Shown here piece after piece: positions 1 through 5,562 of a stretch of DNA of 6,766 nucleotides. A model generated the notes under the pieces. That model did not search any database, had not been told where the DNA came from, and saw only the letters and a program-made list of their open reading frames with translations. Made by a program: the position numbers and the translations under genes. Position 1 is the stretch's first letter. The number at the start of each line of letters is the position of its first letter. The stretch comes from Chitinophagaceae bacterium (GTDB lineage Bacteria; Bacteroidota; Bacteroidia; Chitinophagales; Chitinophagaceae), in NCBI GenBank assembly GCA_003455235.1, contig DMRT01000205.1, forward strand, positions 1 through 6,766, written 5' to 3'.

Positions 1-2
1 CA

Positions 3-95
3 TCGTTGCGTCGCACTCTTGTACGTTCTGTTAATGGGGCGTCAATGTCGCAATTTGCCCATTAAGTTATACAGCACAAGAGTGCGACGCAACGA
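3..95. repeat. Long imperfect palindrome (intergenic hairpin element) with perfect 20-bp arms
   Basis: Positions 3-22 (starting TCGTTGCGTCGC) are the exact reverse complement of positions 76-95. An inner stem pairs TTAATGGG (31-38) with CCCATTAA (58-65), leaving a loop of about 19 nt and asymmetric unpaired stretches at 23-30 and 66-75. Pairing stops at position 2 against 96, so both outer ends lie inside the window. No ORF crosses it. It sits about 30 bp past the stop codon of the last leftward gene, so it could end or stabilise that transcript, but there is no T-run after the stem on the minus strand. The arm length and nested stem suggest a dispersed palindromic element of the REP or small-MITE type. 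That class is inferred, because no second copy exists in the window. Confidence 0.8.
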
Positions 96-126
96 AAGTT
101 CAATGCTTATTCCTTAGCCCAGCTCA

Positions 127-582
127 TCATCTCTTAAAATTTTTTTCATAACATTCAATCCAGTCATCGGGAGTCATTTTGCCTGCGAGTTCGCCAATCA
201 AATCAAAAGGAATGTCACCGGGCTTTTGGTAGCGCATGCAGCTTTTGCCCATGTCTAATTTTTTTGCAGAAGCTTTTGCGTGTGCGGCAGTGAACCATTT
301 CAGCAATTCTGGTTTTGCATATACACCCATGTGATACACTGCTATAAAATTTTTCTGCGAAGCAATGCTTATGAAAGGCAGCGGCAGTTTAGGATCGCAG
401 TGATAACCGGCAGGATATTTTGAATGCGGCACCACATACCCCACCATGCCATAGCCCATTGTTTCCTGGAAACCTTTTGGGAGATTTTTCTTTATGGTGT
501 TGCGCAGTTTAGTGAATGCAGCCTGCCTGTCTTCGGGCAATTCGCTCATGTATTGCTCTACGGTTGTTGCTTTTGATATCAT
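127..582 (-). CDS. DUF1801 domain-containing protein (YdhG-like fold)
   Basis: A 151-residue cytosolic protein without signal peptide or membrane segment. It matches the DUF1801 pattern: an N-terminal helical part (residues 5-34), the glycine-rich GYGMVGY motif (43-49), a central strand region ISIASQKNFIAVYHMGVY (71-88), and a C-terminal block with GKSCMRYQKPGDIP (112-125) that resembles the family's basic GKSC segment, ending in DDWIECYEKNFK. The family includes proteins of the YdhG type and has been linked to intracellular iron handling in Gram-positive bacteria; the function of the Bacteroidota versions is not established. It is the last gene of the leftward cluster, 26 bp after the DinB-like gene, and ends with TGA next to the palindromic element. 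A second, diverged DUF1801 protein lies at 3416-3835. The start is the ATG giving MISKATTVEQY, which fits the family's usual N-terminus. Confidence 0.9.
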   Translation of the reverse strand: MISKATTVEQYMSELPEDRQAAFTKLRNTIKKNLPKGFQETMGYGMVGYVVPHSKYPAGYHCDPKLPLPFISIASQKNFIAVYHMGVYAKPELLKWFTAAHAKASAKKLDMGKSCMRYQKPGDIPFDLIGELAGKMTPDDWIECYEKNFKR

Positions 583-608
583 GTGCTGATGTTATGCGTA
601 TATGAAAT

Positions 609-1133
609 TTAAAAACTCAGTATCCTGAAAAACTCAGGCCATGGTCCCATCTCTTCTTTGTATTGCTTTGCCATTACTCTTGTTATCTGTGCAAGATGTG
701 TGAGATCATGCACCACCCATGTTGCCAGTAAGTTTCTTAATGTTACTTCACCCAATTTAGGGTGCATTCCTTTTTTATCTAAATCTGCTTCCGTTAATTG
801 CGAAGATTGCAGCCATGCAATATTTTCTTTTCGCACTGCTGCAAATTCATCTAATAGTTGCTGCATGGTTTTCCCTTTGCTTTCTTCGTACATGGCTGTG
901 CGGTTCCAGCGCTCAAATGTTTTTGTGTTGCCGTATTCCAGGATCATTTTTGCACGGGCCGTCCAGTCAGTGGCTTCGCCGTGTATCAAATGTCCCACCA
1001 CGTCGTAAGGCGAAAATGTTTCGGGGCCCTCATTGGGCAAGATCCAGTCATCACTCAACCCACCCAGCAATGATTGTAAAACGGCCGGTGTACGATCAAG
1101 TATTTCGTACGATTTTTCTAAACTGTATTTCAT
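609..1133 (-). CDS. DinB-like protein (DinB_2 four-helix bundle, putative metal-binding)
   Basis: A 174-residue protein with the DinB/YfiT-type layout: helix 1 contains LDRTPAVLQSLLGGLSDDW (12-30), helix 2 carries VVGHLIHGEATDW (45-57), helix 3 spans about 86-110, and helix 4 carries TWVVHDLTHLAQI (138-150). The predicted metal-binding histidine triad is His48 (or His51), His142 and His146, the HxxxH pair being the family hallmark. Members are induced by DNA damage in Bacillus, and others act as thiol-dependent transferases or hydrolases such as bacillithiol or mycothiol S-transferases. Nothing here fixes the thiol or substrate, so only the fold and probable divalent-metal site can be asserted. 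The start codon lies 2 bp after the stop of the upstream DUF6265-like gene (1136-1603), so the two are almost certainly co-transcribed. Confidence 0.9.
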   Translation of the reverse strand: MKYSLEKSYEILDRTPAVLQSLLGGLSDDWILPNEGPETFSPYDVVGHLIHGEATDWTARAKMILEYGNTKTFERWNRTAMYEESKGKTMQQLLDEFAAVRKENIAWLQSSQLTEADLDKKGMHPKLGEVTLRNLLATWVVHDLTHLAQITRVMAKQYKEEMGPWPEFFRILSF

Positions 1134-1135
1134 GA

Positions 1136-1603
1136 TTATTGTTTCCTGTAATAAAAATTCTGACGCTTCCCTCCTTCTGTGCCATCATCCACAAAGGCAT
1201 GAAGGGAATCGGCCGTTATGAACGAATAAACGATCCGCCGGGGAAAATCGTGCCGCGGGTTTTCAAAAACAAATACATTGTCTGCATACTTTGTAAGTTT
1301 AAACGGAATAGGCTGCTGGTTGTTCTGACCTTCCACGGTGGAGGTATAAAAGACTCCTTCTTTTGTGTTGGTAAGGGCCACCTGCTCGCTGATCACCGTA
1401 TCGGTTCCCCGGATAAAATATCCCCGGCTTTGCAGGTGTGTATCACTCATTTTCTTCCATTCTTCACAGACTGCTCCTCGTTTGGTGGTCATCTTCCAGG
1501 TTCCTTCCAGCGCATACAGTTTGCCGAATACTTCCTGGCTGTCCTTCAGAACAAAGGCACAAACACCCGAAACAAAAAGCAGGACGACCGGTAGTTTTTT
1601 CAT
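1136..1603 (-). CDS. Exported DUF6265-like protein
   Basis: A 155-residue protein with an N-terminal export signal: MKK, then a hydrophobic stretch LPVVLLFVSGVCAFVL (4-19). No clean lipobox is visible; Cys15 lies inside the hydrophobic core. The mature part has LEGTWKM (32-38), an EEW segment (47-49), a YFIRGTDTVISEQVAL strand region (62-77), ENPRHDFPRRIVY (114-126), and a C-terminal DDGTEGGKRQNFYY. The LEGTW opening with a later NPxHDFPxxIxY motif is characteristic of the DUF6265 group, predicted to be a small beta-barrel of lipocalin-like shape; its function is unknown. The initiating ATG overlaps the TGA of the upstream TfoX-like gene by 4 bp (ATGA at 1603-1600), which suggests translational coupling. 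Family assignment is by motif memory, not a profile search. Confidence 0.82.
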   Translation of the reverse strand: MKKLPVVLLFVSGVCAFVLKDSQEVFGKLYALEGTWKMTTKRGAVCEEWKKMSDTHLQSRGYFIRGTDTVISEQVALTNTKEGVFYTSTVEGQNNQQPIPFKLTKYADNVFVFENPRHDFPRRIVYSFITADSLHAFVDDGTEGGKRQNFYYRKQ

Positions 1604-1944
1604 TTTTTCTTTTTAGAAGCTTTGGCTTTTTTATTATACTCCAATGCCAGCTGTACCCAGTACTCGAGTTTTTTCTTTGTTGTCAGCGTATCGGCATCCA
1701 CAAATACATATCCTTTCATCACCTTCCCGGTGAAATCCATCGGCCTGCATCCGTCCTTTTCCATTACTTCATCATAGCGTTCCGGGTCAAGCCGTACCAT
1801 CAGCCGTTCTTTTTCCACACCCAGGCACATTTTATCGTTCACCATAAAACAAAGTCCCCCGAACATTTTTTTCTCTTCAGTTATTTTATGCGTTAAGGAA
1901 ATGATTTCCCGTACCCGGTCTGCCAGTTTTTCATTATATGCCAT
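1600..1944 (-). CDS. TfoX/Sxy family N-terminal-domain protein
   Basis: A 114-residue protein consisting of the TfoX N-terminal domain alone. The diagnostic segment is KKMFGGLCFMVNDKMCLGV (25-43), followed by the strand-helix pattern ERLMVRLDPERYDEVME (46-62) and the C-terminal helix TTKKKLEYWVQLALEYNK (88-105). It ends in a lysine-rich tail (KKAKASKKKK). The second TfoX domain of gammaproteobacterial competence regulators is absent. TfoX/Sxy controls competence genes in Haemophilus and Vibrio, but stand-alone N-domain proteins are common in Bacteroidota and have no proven role in DNA uptake; no competence gene is nearby. It begins 5 bp after the SRPBCC gene and its stop codon overlaps the start of the next gene, placing it in the middle of the probable operon. 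Confidence 0.9.
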   Translation of the reverse strand: MAYNEKLADRVREIISLTHKITEEKKMFGGLCFMVNDKMCLGVEKERLMVRLDPERYDEVMEKDGCRPMDFTGKVMKGYVFVDADTLTTKKKLEYWVQLALEYNKKAKASKKKK

Positions 1945-1949
1945 ATGAT

Positions 1950-2450
1950 TCAGGAATTAATAACCTGTTGTAATTTCTCATTCCGGTTACGCAGGTCGAT
2001 TCCGCCTTCCAGCAAGGATTTCAGGTTGGCAAGGTAAAATGTCCACCCGGTTTTGCAACCCAGGTGCCAGTAATGCATGCCCTGCTCATTGGTGGGAATT
2101 TCGTCCTGCACTAGTTCCACAATATGTTCTCCCTGTTCGGTTTTAAGCGTTACAGTACAGTTACCTGCTTTGCCAAAGCTGAATCTGAAAAGATCTTTTC
2201 CATTGCACTCCAGTATCGTTCCGTATTCGGTGGTATCATCACTCCAGCCATGCCAGCGCCACAGGTAAGTATCGTCTTTCTGAACGGGTTCATCGTGGGC
2301 ACGCAAGGTCCCGTCCGGTTTCCTGTATTCGCTCAGCCGGAGAAACCAATATTCAATCCCTTCCCGGGTAGCCCAGCACCAGTAAAGCTTATCAAATGGG
2401 GCTTTAACATTCACCCTTGCTACAAAACGGCTCCAGTCATACGTATTCAT
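1950..2450 (-). CDS. SRPBCC / AHSA1-like domain protein
   Basis: A 166-residue cytosolic protein of the SRPBCC (START/Bet v1-like) superfamily, closest to the Activator of Hsp90 ATPase homologue 1-like group. The N-terminal strand and helix (FVARVNVKAPFDKLYWCWAT, 9-28) lead to GIEYWFLRLSEYRKPDG (31-47), a tryptophan-rich WRWHGWSDDTTEYGTIL section (64-80), the central sheet (86-115), and a long C-terminal helix GWTFYLANLKSLLEGGIDLR (135-154), which is the family's most recognisable part. Such proteins form a deep hydrophobic cavity for lipids or small ligands; the ligand here is unknown. Many Bacteroidota genomes encode several paralogues next to DinB, VOC and TfoX-like genes, as seen here. 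The gene begins 25 bp after the NTF2-like gene and has no visible Shine-Dalgarno motif. Confidence 0.9.
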   Translation of the reverse strand: MNTYDWSRFVARVNVKAPFDKLYWCWATREGIEYWFLRLSEYRKPDGTLRAHDEPVQKDDTYLWRWHGWSDDTTEYGTILECNGKDLFRFSFGKAGNCTVTLKTEQGEHIVELVQDEIPTNEQGMHYWHLGCKTGWTFYLANLKSLLEGGIDLRNRNEKLQQVINS

Positions 2451-2475
2451 GCAAAATTCGTTTACCTATTTACCA

Positions 2476-2985
2476 TTATTGTTTTATTTCCATGGCCGAT
2501 GCCCTGTTGAAATTTTCTTCCGTAGCGTCTTTGCCCGTATCGGCGTCCACCAGTATTTTCCAGACGCCATTTTCTTTTTCCAGCAATACATAAAACCGGC
2601 CGTAGTAAGATCGCGGTTCTTTTCCTTCCGGAATTACTGTTCCTTTGTAATAACCGCTTTCCCAGGCACGGGATCCGTTACTTATCCGCTTATCGAACCG
2701 TAGTTCAAATGTGCGCTTGTATTTTTTACTTTGTTCCTGTTGCTTGGGGTCGATGGGCGGAAAATACTTTTCATAATCCATCAGCTTACCCTCATCAATC
2801 TCCACCCGGGTAATGCGGGAGCTGTGTACGGACCTGAATCCTCCCTGGTTGCCGGCAACCAGGTGGGCAATAAATGGTTTCCAAACCTGTTCATTGATTT
2901 CGTTCACGTATTTCACGCTGTCTGGCTGAGCCATCACCGGCAAAGACACTGAAAGAAAACAGGCTGCAAGCAGGTATTTTTTCAT
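2476..2985 (-). CDS. Exported NTF2-like protein (DUF4440/SnoaL-type fold)
   Basis: A 169-residue protein with a textbook signal peptide: MKK, hydrophobic YLLAACFLSVSLP, then VMA before Gln20, giving likely cleavage at VMA|QP. The mature protein begins with the NTF2-like opening helix (NEINEQVWKPFIAHLVAGN, 28-46), continues with FRSVHSSRITRVEIDEGKLM (50-69), and ends in paired strands typical of the fold: GYYKGTVIPEGKEPRSYYGR (111-130) and FYVLLEKENGVWKILVDAD (131-149). The order helix, 'crime-scene' cavity, then WKI strand matches DUF4440/SnoaL-type proteins, which can be enzymes or ligand binders. No catalytic Asp/His pair can be assigned with confidence. It starts 9 bp after the VOC gene. 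It is one of three exported members of the leftward cluster. Confidence 0.75.
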   Translation of the reverse strand: MKKYLLAACFLSVSLPVMAQPDSVKYVNEINEQVWKPFIAHLVAGNQGGFRSVHSSRITRVEIDEGKLMDYEKYFPPIDPKQQEQSKKYKRTFELRFDKRISNGSRAWESGYYKGTVIPEGKEPRSYYGRFYVLLEKENGVWKILVDADTGKDATEENFNRASAMEIKQ

Positions 2986-2994
2986 AACAGGCTT

Positions 2995-3378
2995 TTATTG
3001 AGGAACGCTGTGCAGCCCGATGCGGTTGCCCTCGGTATCGATAATTACTGCCATAAAACCGTACTCAGGACTGATCTCGGTTTTAGGCACCATGATATTT
3101 CCACCGGCAGCCGGCACTTTATCCAGTATAGTCTGCACATCGGGATTTCCATTCAGGTATACCAATGGCCCGTCGGTAAGGGATGGTTTATGAAAACCGC
3201 CGCTGTCGACCAGGGCGCCGCCTACCTGGGTCATCATGTCATCCAGCGGAAACATACGCATTTTGATATTCGGTGTGTCCATCGGCATCATGCTGATGCC
3301 AAAAACAGTTTCATAAAATTTCTGTGCCCGGTTAAGGTCGGTGGTTGGTATTTCAAACCAACTGATCGCATTCTGCAT
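2995..3378 (-). CDS. VOC family protein (glyoxalase/dioxygenase fold)
   Basis: A 127-residue single-domain vicinal-oxygen-chelate protein. It has both halves of the fold: ISWFEIPTTDLNRAQKFYETVF (residues 5-26, first beta-alpha unit) and LVYLNGNPDVQTILDKVPAAGG (72-93, second unit), ending with YGFMAVIIDTEGNRIGLHS (106-124). VOC members include glyoxalase I, extradiol dioxygenases and antibiotic-binding proteins. In this one the usual first metal ligand position is Trp7 instead of His, and the final ligand position in the DxxGNxI-x motif is Gly121 instead of Glu, so classical metal-dependent catalysis is doubtful. It may bind a ligand without metal, or use Glu9 or other residues. It lies between an intergenic gap of 37 bp on its 5' side and the NTF2-like gene 9 bp downstream. 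Confidence 0.92.
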   Translation of the reverse strand: MQNAISWFEIPTTDLNRAQKFYETVFGISMMPMDTPNIKMRMFPLDDMMTQVGGALVDSGGFHKPSLTDGPLVYLNGNPDVQTILDKVPAAGGNIMVPKTEISPEYGFMAVIIDTEGNRIGLHSVPQ

Positions 3379-3415
3379 GGTACCTGTTTTATTGTTTTAA
3401 TAAAATTTATGATTC

Positions 3416-3835
3416 TTACTTATACTTTTCTTTCATTTGGTGATAGGCTTTGCTAACCAGTTCCGCAAGTACATTCAGATCCACATCTGCCAGTTTGTTA
3501 ATATAGAGGCAGGAACCACCAATTTTATGTTTCCCAAGTTTTTTCATAATACCGGAATAACCGCCGAAACCGGGTATGATATAAATAGTCATGTTTTGTT
3601 TGCGTGGAGCAAACCCTGTCATGAACCAATCGCCTTCCTGCTTACTTCGTTCTGATTTATAATGAAAAACACCAAATCCCACCACACCGTTACCCCACAC
3701 CACAGGATCTGCTTTTGTGACTTTCTTCATCATCTTAAGCAATACCATGCATTCTGCCTGCCTGTTCTCATCAGTAACCGCCCGGATGAAATCAAGCACC
3801 TTTTCTTTGGTTTGTCTTGTTTTGAGTTCAGCCAT
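3416..3835 (-). CDS. DUF1801 domain-containing protein (second paralogue)
   Basis: A 139-residue cytosolic protein. The N-terminal helices (TKEKVLDFIRAVTDENRQAE, 9-28; VLLKMMKKVT, 31-40) lead to VVWGNGVVGFGVFHY (45-59), the DUF1801 glycine-rich strand. Next come WFMTGFAPRKQNMTIYIIPG (70-89) and the basic stretch KLGKHKIGGSCLYINKLADV (99-118), a strong family signature, then a C-terminal helix. It corresponds to the family's short form, often annotated only as DUF1801. The glycine-rich strand and GxSC segment align with the protein at 127-582, but overall similarity looks low, so the two are old paralogues rather than a recent duplication. It starts 26 bp after the exported FDFWIGEWE-type gene and lies 37 bp before the VOC gene. 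Function unknown. Confidence 0.9.
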   Translation of the reverse strand: MAELKTRQTKEKVLDFIRAVTDENRQAECMVLLKMMKKVTKADPVVWGNGVVGFGVFHYKSERSKQEGDWFMTGFAPRKQNMTIYIIPGFGGYSGIMKKLGKHKIGGSCLYINKLADVDLNVLAELVSKAYHQMKEKYK

Positions 3836-3861
3836 TTGTCAGTTAGTTTAACCCGATGATA

Positions 3862-4392
3862 CTATTTCTTTCTCCTGTATTCAAGATCATACTCTGTAGC
3901 CCAGGTGGCGCCATTGTCTTTTGATATTTCACCGTGCTGCCGCAGTTTTGCCGGACCCAGGTTTGTAAACGTGATCCTCCGGATCGCCAGTGTGTCTTTA
4001 CTGAACCTGAAAGGAGAAGAGCTAAAGATGATTTTGTTGTCTTCAAATTTACCCTGCAGGTATTCATTGCTTCCGCCGGTATTATCCACCCATGTCTGCT
4101 GCCATTGTTTTGTTGCAGCATTATACGTGTTGAAACTTTTTCCTGCATAGCGGAGGCCCTGCTGTACGGATGCACTGGTCCATTCTTCCAGGACAACACA
4201 ACTATCCAGTATCAGACTTATGCGGCTATCGCCTGCTTTTTTCCCATTGGTTCCGAAGGCTTCCCATTCGCCTATCCAGAAATCAAATTGCCTGTATTCC
4301 GGCCTGCTGCAAGGGACACGGCCGGTTTGGGATCTGGCTTCGGTTACCAGCATACTGAGCGCAATAAGGGTAATAAATTTTTTCATGATCAT
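3862..4392 (-). CDS. Exported protein of unknown function with FDFWIGEWE motif (DUF1579-like)
   Basis: A 176-residue protein with a signal peptide: MIMKKF, hydrophobic ITLIALSMLV, then a probable cleavage site near EARSQ (18-22). The mature region starts with CSRPEYRQFDFWIGEWEAF (28-46). It continues with LILDSCVVLEEW (60-71), YNAATKQWQQTWVDNTGG (90-107), a short LQGKFEDNKIIFSS strand pair (112-125), and RRITFTNLGPAKLRQHGEIS (138-157) before DNGATWATEYDLEY. The FDFWxGEW opening followed by CxxEEW and a WxQxWVD strand is seen in a widespread group of secreted beta-barrel proteins related to DUF1579; no activity is known. Cys28 and Cys65 could form a disulfide in the periplasm. Two in-frame ATGs (4392 and 4386) are possible starts; the second gives MKKF, the more usual signal-peptide beginning. 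It is the first gene of the leftward cluster. Confidence 0.8.
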   Translation of the reverse strand: MIMKKFITLIALSMLVTEARSQTGRVPCSRPEYRQFDFWIGEWEAFGTNGKKAGDSRISLILDSCVVLEEWTSASVQQGLRYAGKSFNTYNAATKQWQQTWVDNTGGSNEYLQGKFEDNKIIFSSSPFRFSKDTLAIRRITFTNLGPAKLRQHGEISKDNGATWATEYDLEYRRKK

Positions 4393-4654
4393 TTTTTACT
4401 CATGACAACAATATGAATCCTGCTGCTTCATCGTTCATCATGCGGTTGTTCCGTTTATACTTTTTTTACAGTTTCTGCCGGCGTTTTCATTTCAAAGTAA
4501 GAATTTTAAAACAATCCTCTTCCTTTTTTTGACAGGCGGCGATGCGTTGTTTTTCCGATTCCATAAAAATTTATCCGGGTCGGCTTCACCAATTTTTAAC
4601 AAGCATTTTGTGCAAACGGAAAAGAAATTTCATCCTTAGTACAAATCAACTGTT
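4393..4654. promoter_or_regulatory. Divergent intergenic region, expected to hold promoters for both gene sets
   Basis: These 262 bp separate the leftward cluster from the rightward pair, so both transcription units must start here or be read from within it. The region is rich in T and A runs (for example 4461-4467 and 4524-4530). Read on the minus strand, positions 4500-4493 give TTACTTTG, one mismatch from the Bacteroidota -7 consensus TAnnTTTG. No convincing TTG/TTTG -33 partner at the usual spacing was found, so this is only a weak candidate. No good -7 match was found for the rightward direction. No ORF, tRNA or clear riboswitch structure was seen. Confidence 0.45.
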
Positions 4655-5539
4655 ATGCAGCAGACCGCCCTGTTCAGAGACGCCCGCTATTTCCAGATCA
4701 TCTTCCAGTCTGTTTTTTTAAGCTACGGCATATTCTTCCTGCATTGGGACAATGAATCCTGGTTATACCTAACCTATTTCGCCACCAGCCTGCTTTTTCA
4801 GCTTATATGCGAATTCTTTTTCGGCAAAAAAGATTTCCGGTTTTGGGACAGGTATAAAAAGGGGATCCCTTCCGTTCTCATTTCTTCCTTTGGCTTAAGT
4901 CTGCTGCTTAAAACAAATTATTGGTGGGTGGCGGTGCTGGCAGCCGTTGTTTCGATTGTATCCAAATACCTCATCCGGGTAAACGGGAAACACATATTCA
5001 ACCCGTCAGCCCTGGGCATAGTGATATCTGTTTTGCTTACCGGTAATGCGTGGATAAGTCCGGGCCAGTGGGGAAGCGGGGCTGTGATCCTGTTTGGAGT
5101 GCTCTGTCTTGGCTTTATCGTTACTACCCGGGTGCAAAAACTGGATGTAAGCATTGCTTTTCTTGGAACTTTCGCGGCACTGTTGTTTGCCCGGCAGATC
5201 ATTTACCTGGGCTGGCCAATGGATTATTTCATTCAATCTGTAAGTACCGGAAGCCTGTTGCTGTTTTCATTCTTTATGATTACCGACCCGAGAACAACAC
5301 CCAATCACCGCCTCGCCAGGATTACCTGGAGTGTGGCGATTGCAGCCGTTGCCTTTTACCTTGCCACATTCAGGTTCATGAATGGCGCACCCATATTTGT
5401 TCTGGTACTCGCCCAACCACTGGTCCCTTTGCTTGATCTCCTGTTCAAAGCAACGAAGTTTGAATGGACCCCTTCCAAAAAATATACGCCGCAGGAAGAA
5501 AAATTCCTGCACACGATCTACAGCAGGTCGGTGATGTGA
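4655..5539 (+). CDS. NqrB/RnfD-family integral membrane protein (stand-alone)
   Basis: A 294-residue polytopic membrane protein with roughly ten hydrophobic segments (about 12-30, 35-55, 71-87, 89-107, 116-130, 143-158, 165-184, 196-210, 223-240 and 244-264). It carries NQR2/RnfD/RnfE family landmarks: FNPSALG (115-121) in the first half, SFFMITDPRTTPNH (205-218), matching the FxxTDPxT motif, and a last helix FVLVLAQPLVPLLDLL (248-263), like the C-termini of RnfD and NqrB. In those complexes the subunit carries covalent FMN on a threonine in an S-G/Q-A-T motif. Here the likely equivalent is S141-G-A-V144, so the threonine seems missing. No other Rnf or Nqr subunit is present. Stand-alone relatives are sometimes annotated as enediyne-biosynthesis UnbU-like, from memory. 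An in-frame TAG at 4637-4639 makes ATG 4655 the first available start. It is followed 23 bp later by the DUF2330 gene. Confidence 0.82.
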   Translation: MQQTALFRDARYFQIIFQSVFLSYGIFFLHWDNESWLYLTYFATSLLFQLICEFFFGKKDFRFWDRYKKGIPSVLISSFGLSLLLKTNYWWVAVLAAVVSIVSKYLIRVNGKHIFNPSALGIVISVLLTGNAWISPGQWGSGAVILFGVLCLGFIVTTRVQKLDVSIAFLGTFAALLFARQIIYLGWPMDYFIQSVSTGSLLLFSFFMITDPRTTPNHRLARITWSVAIAAVAFYLATFRFMNGAPIFVLVLAQPLVPLLDLLFKATKFEWTPSKKYTPQEEKFLHTIYSRSVM

Positions 5540-5562
5540 TTGTTCAACTCTAAATATAAATT

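Noticed and set aside
105..129. Short ATG-ATG-AGC... frame of seven codons overlapping the stop of the last DUF1801 gene
   Set aside because: Too short, no conserved feature, and ends at once in TAA before the palindrome.
1438..1896. 152-codon plus-strand open frame spanning the DUF6265-like and TfoX-like genes
   Set aside because: It crosses two well-supported genes on the other strand and shows only low-complexity Phe/His-rich sequence.
1600..1944. TfoX-like gene as evidence of a natural-competence locus
   Set aside because: Only the N-terminal domain is present and no com, pil or DNA-uptake gene is in the window.
3387..3405. AT-only inverted repeat TTTTATT / AATAAAA with a 5-nt loop between the VOC and DUF1801 genes, considered as a terminator
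   Set aside because: The stem has no GC pairs and would be very weak; in AT-rich spacers such repeats arise often by chance, and the flanking genes otherwise look like one operon.
3934..4416. 160-codon plus-strand open frame opposite the exported FDFWIGEWE-type gene
   Set aside because: Its translation is rich in Cys, Phe and Pro with no family pattern, whereas the minus-strand frame has a signal peptide and recognisable motifs.
4603..4610. GCATTTTG as a possible rightward -7 element for the NqrB/RnfD-like gene
   Set aside because: Only the TTTG half matches TAnnTTTG and there is no TTG-type -33 element at suitable distance.
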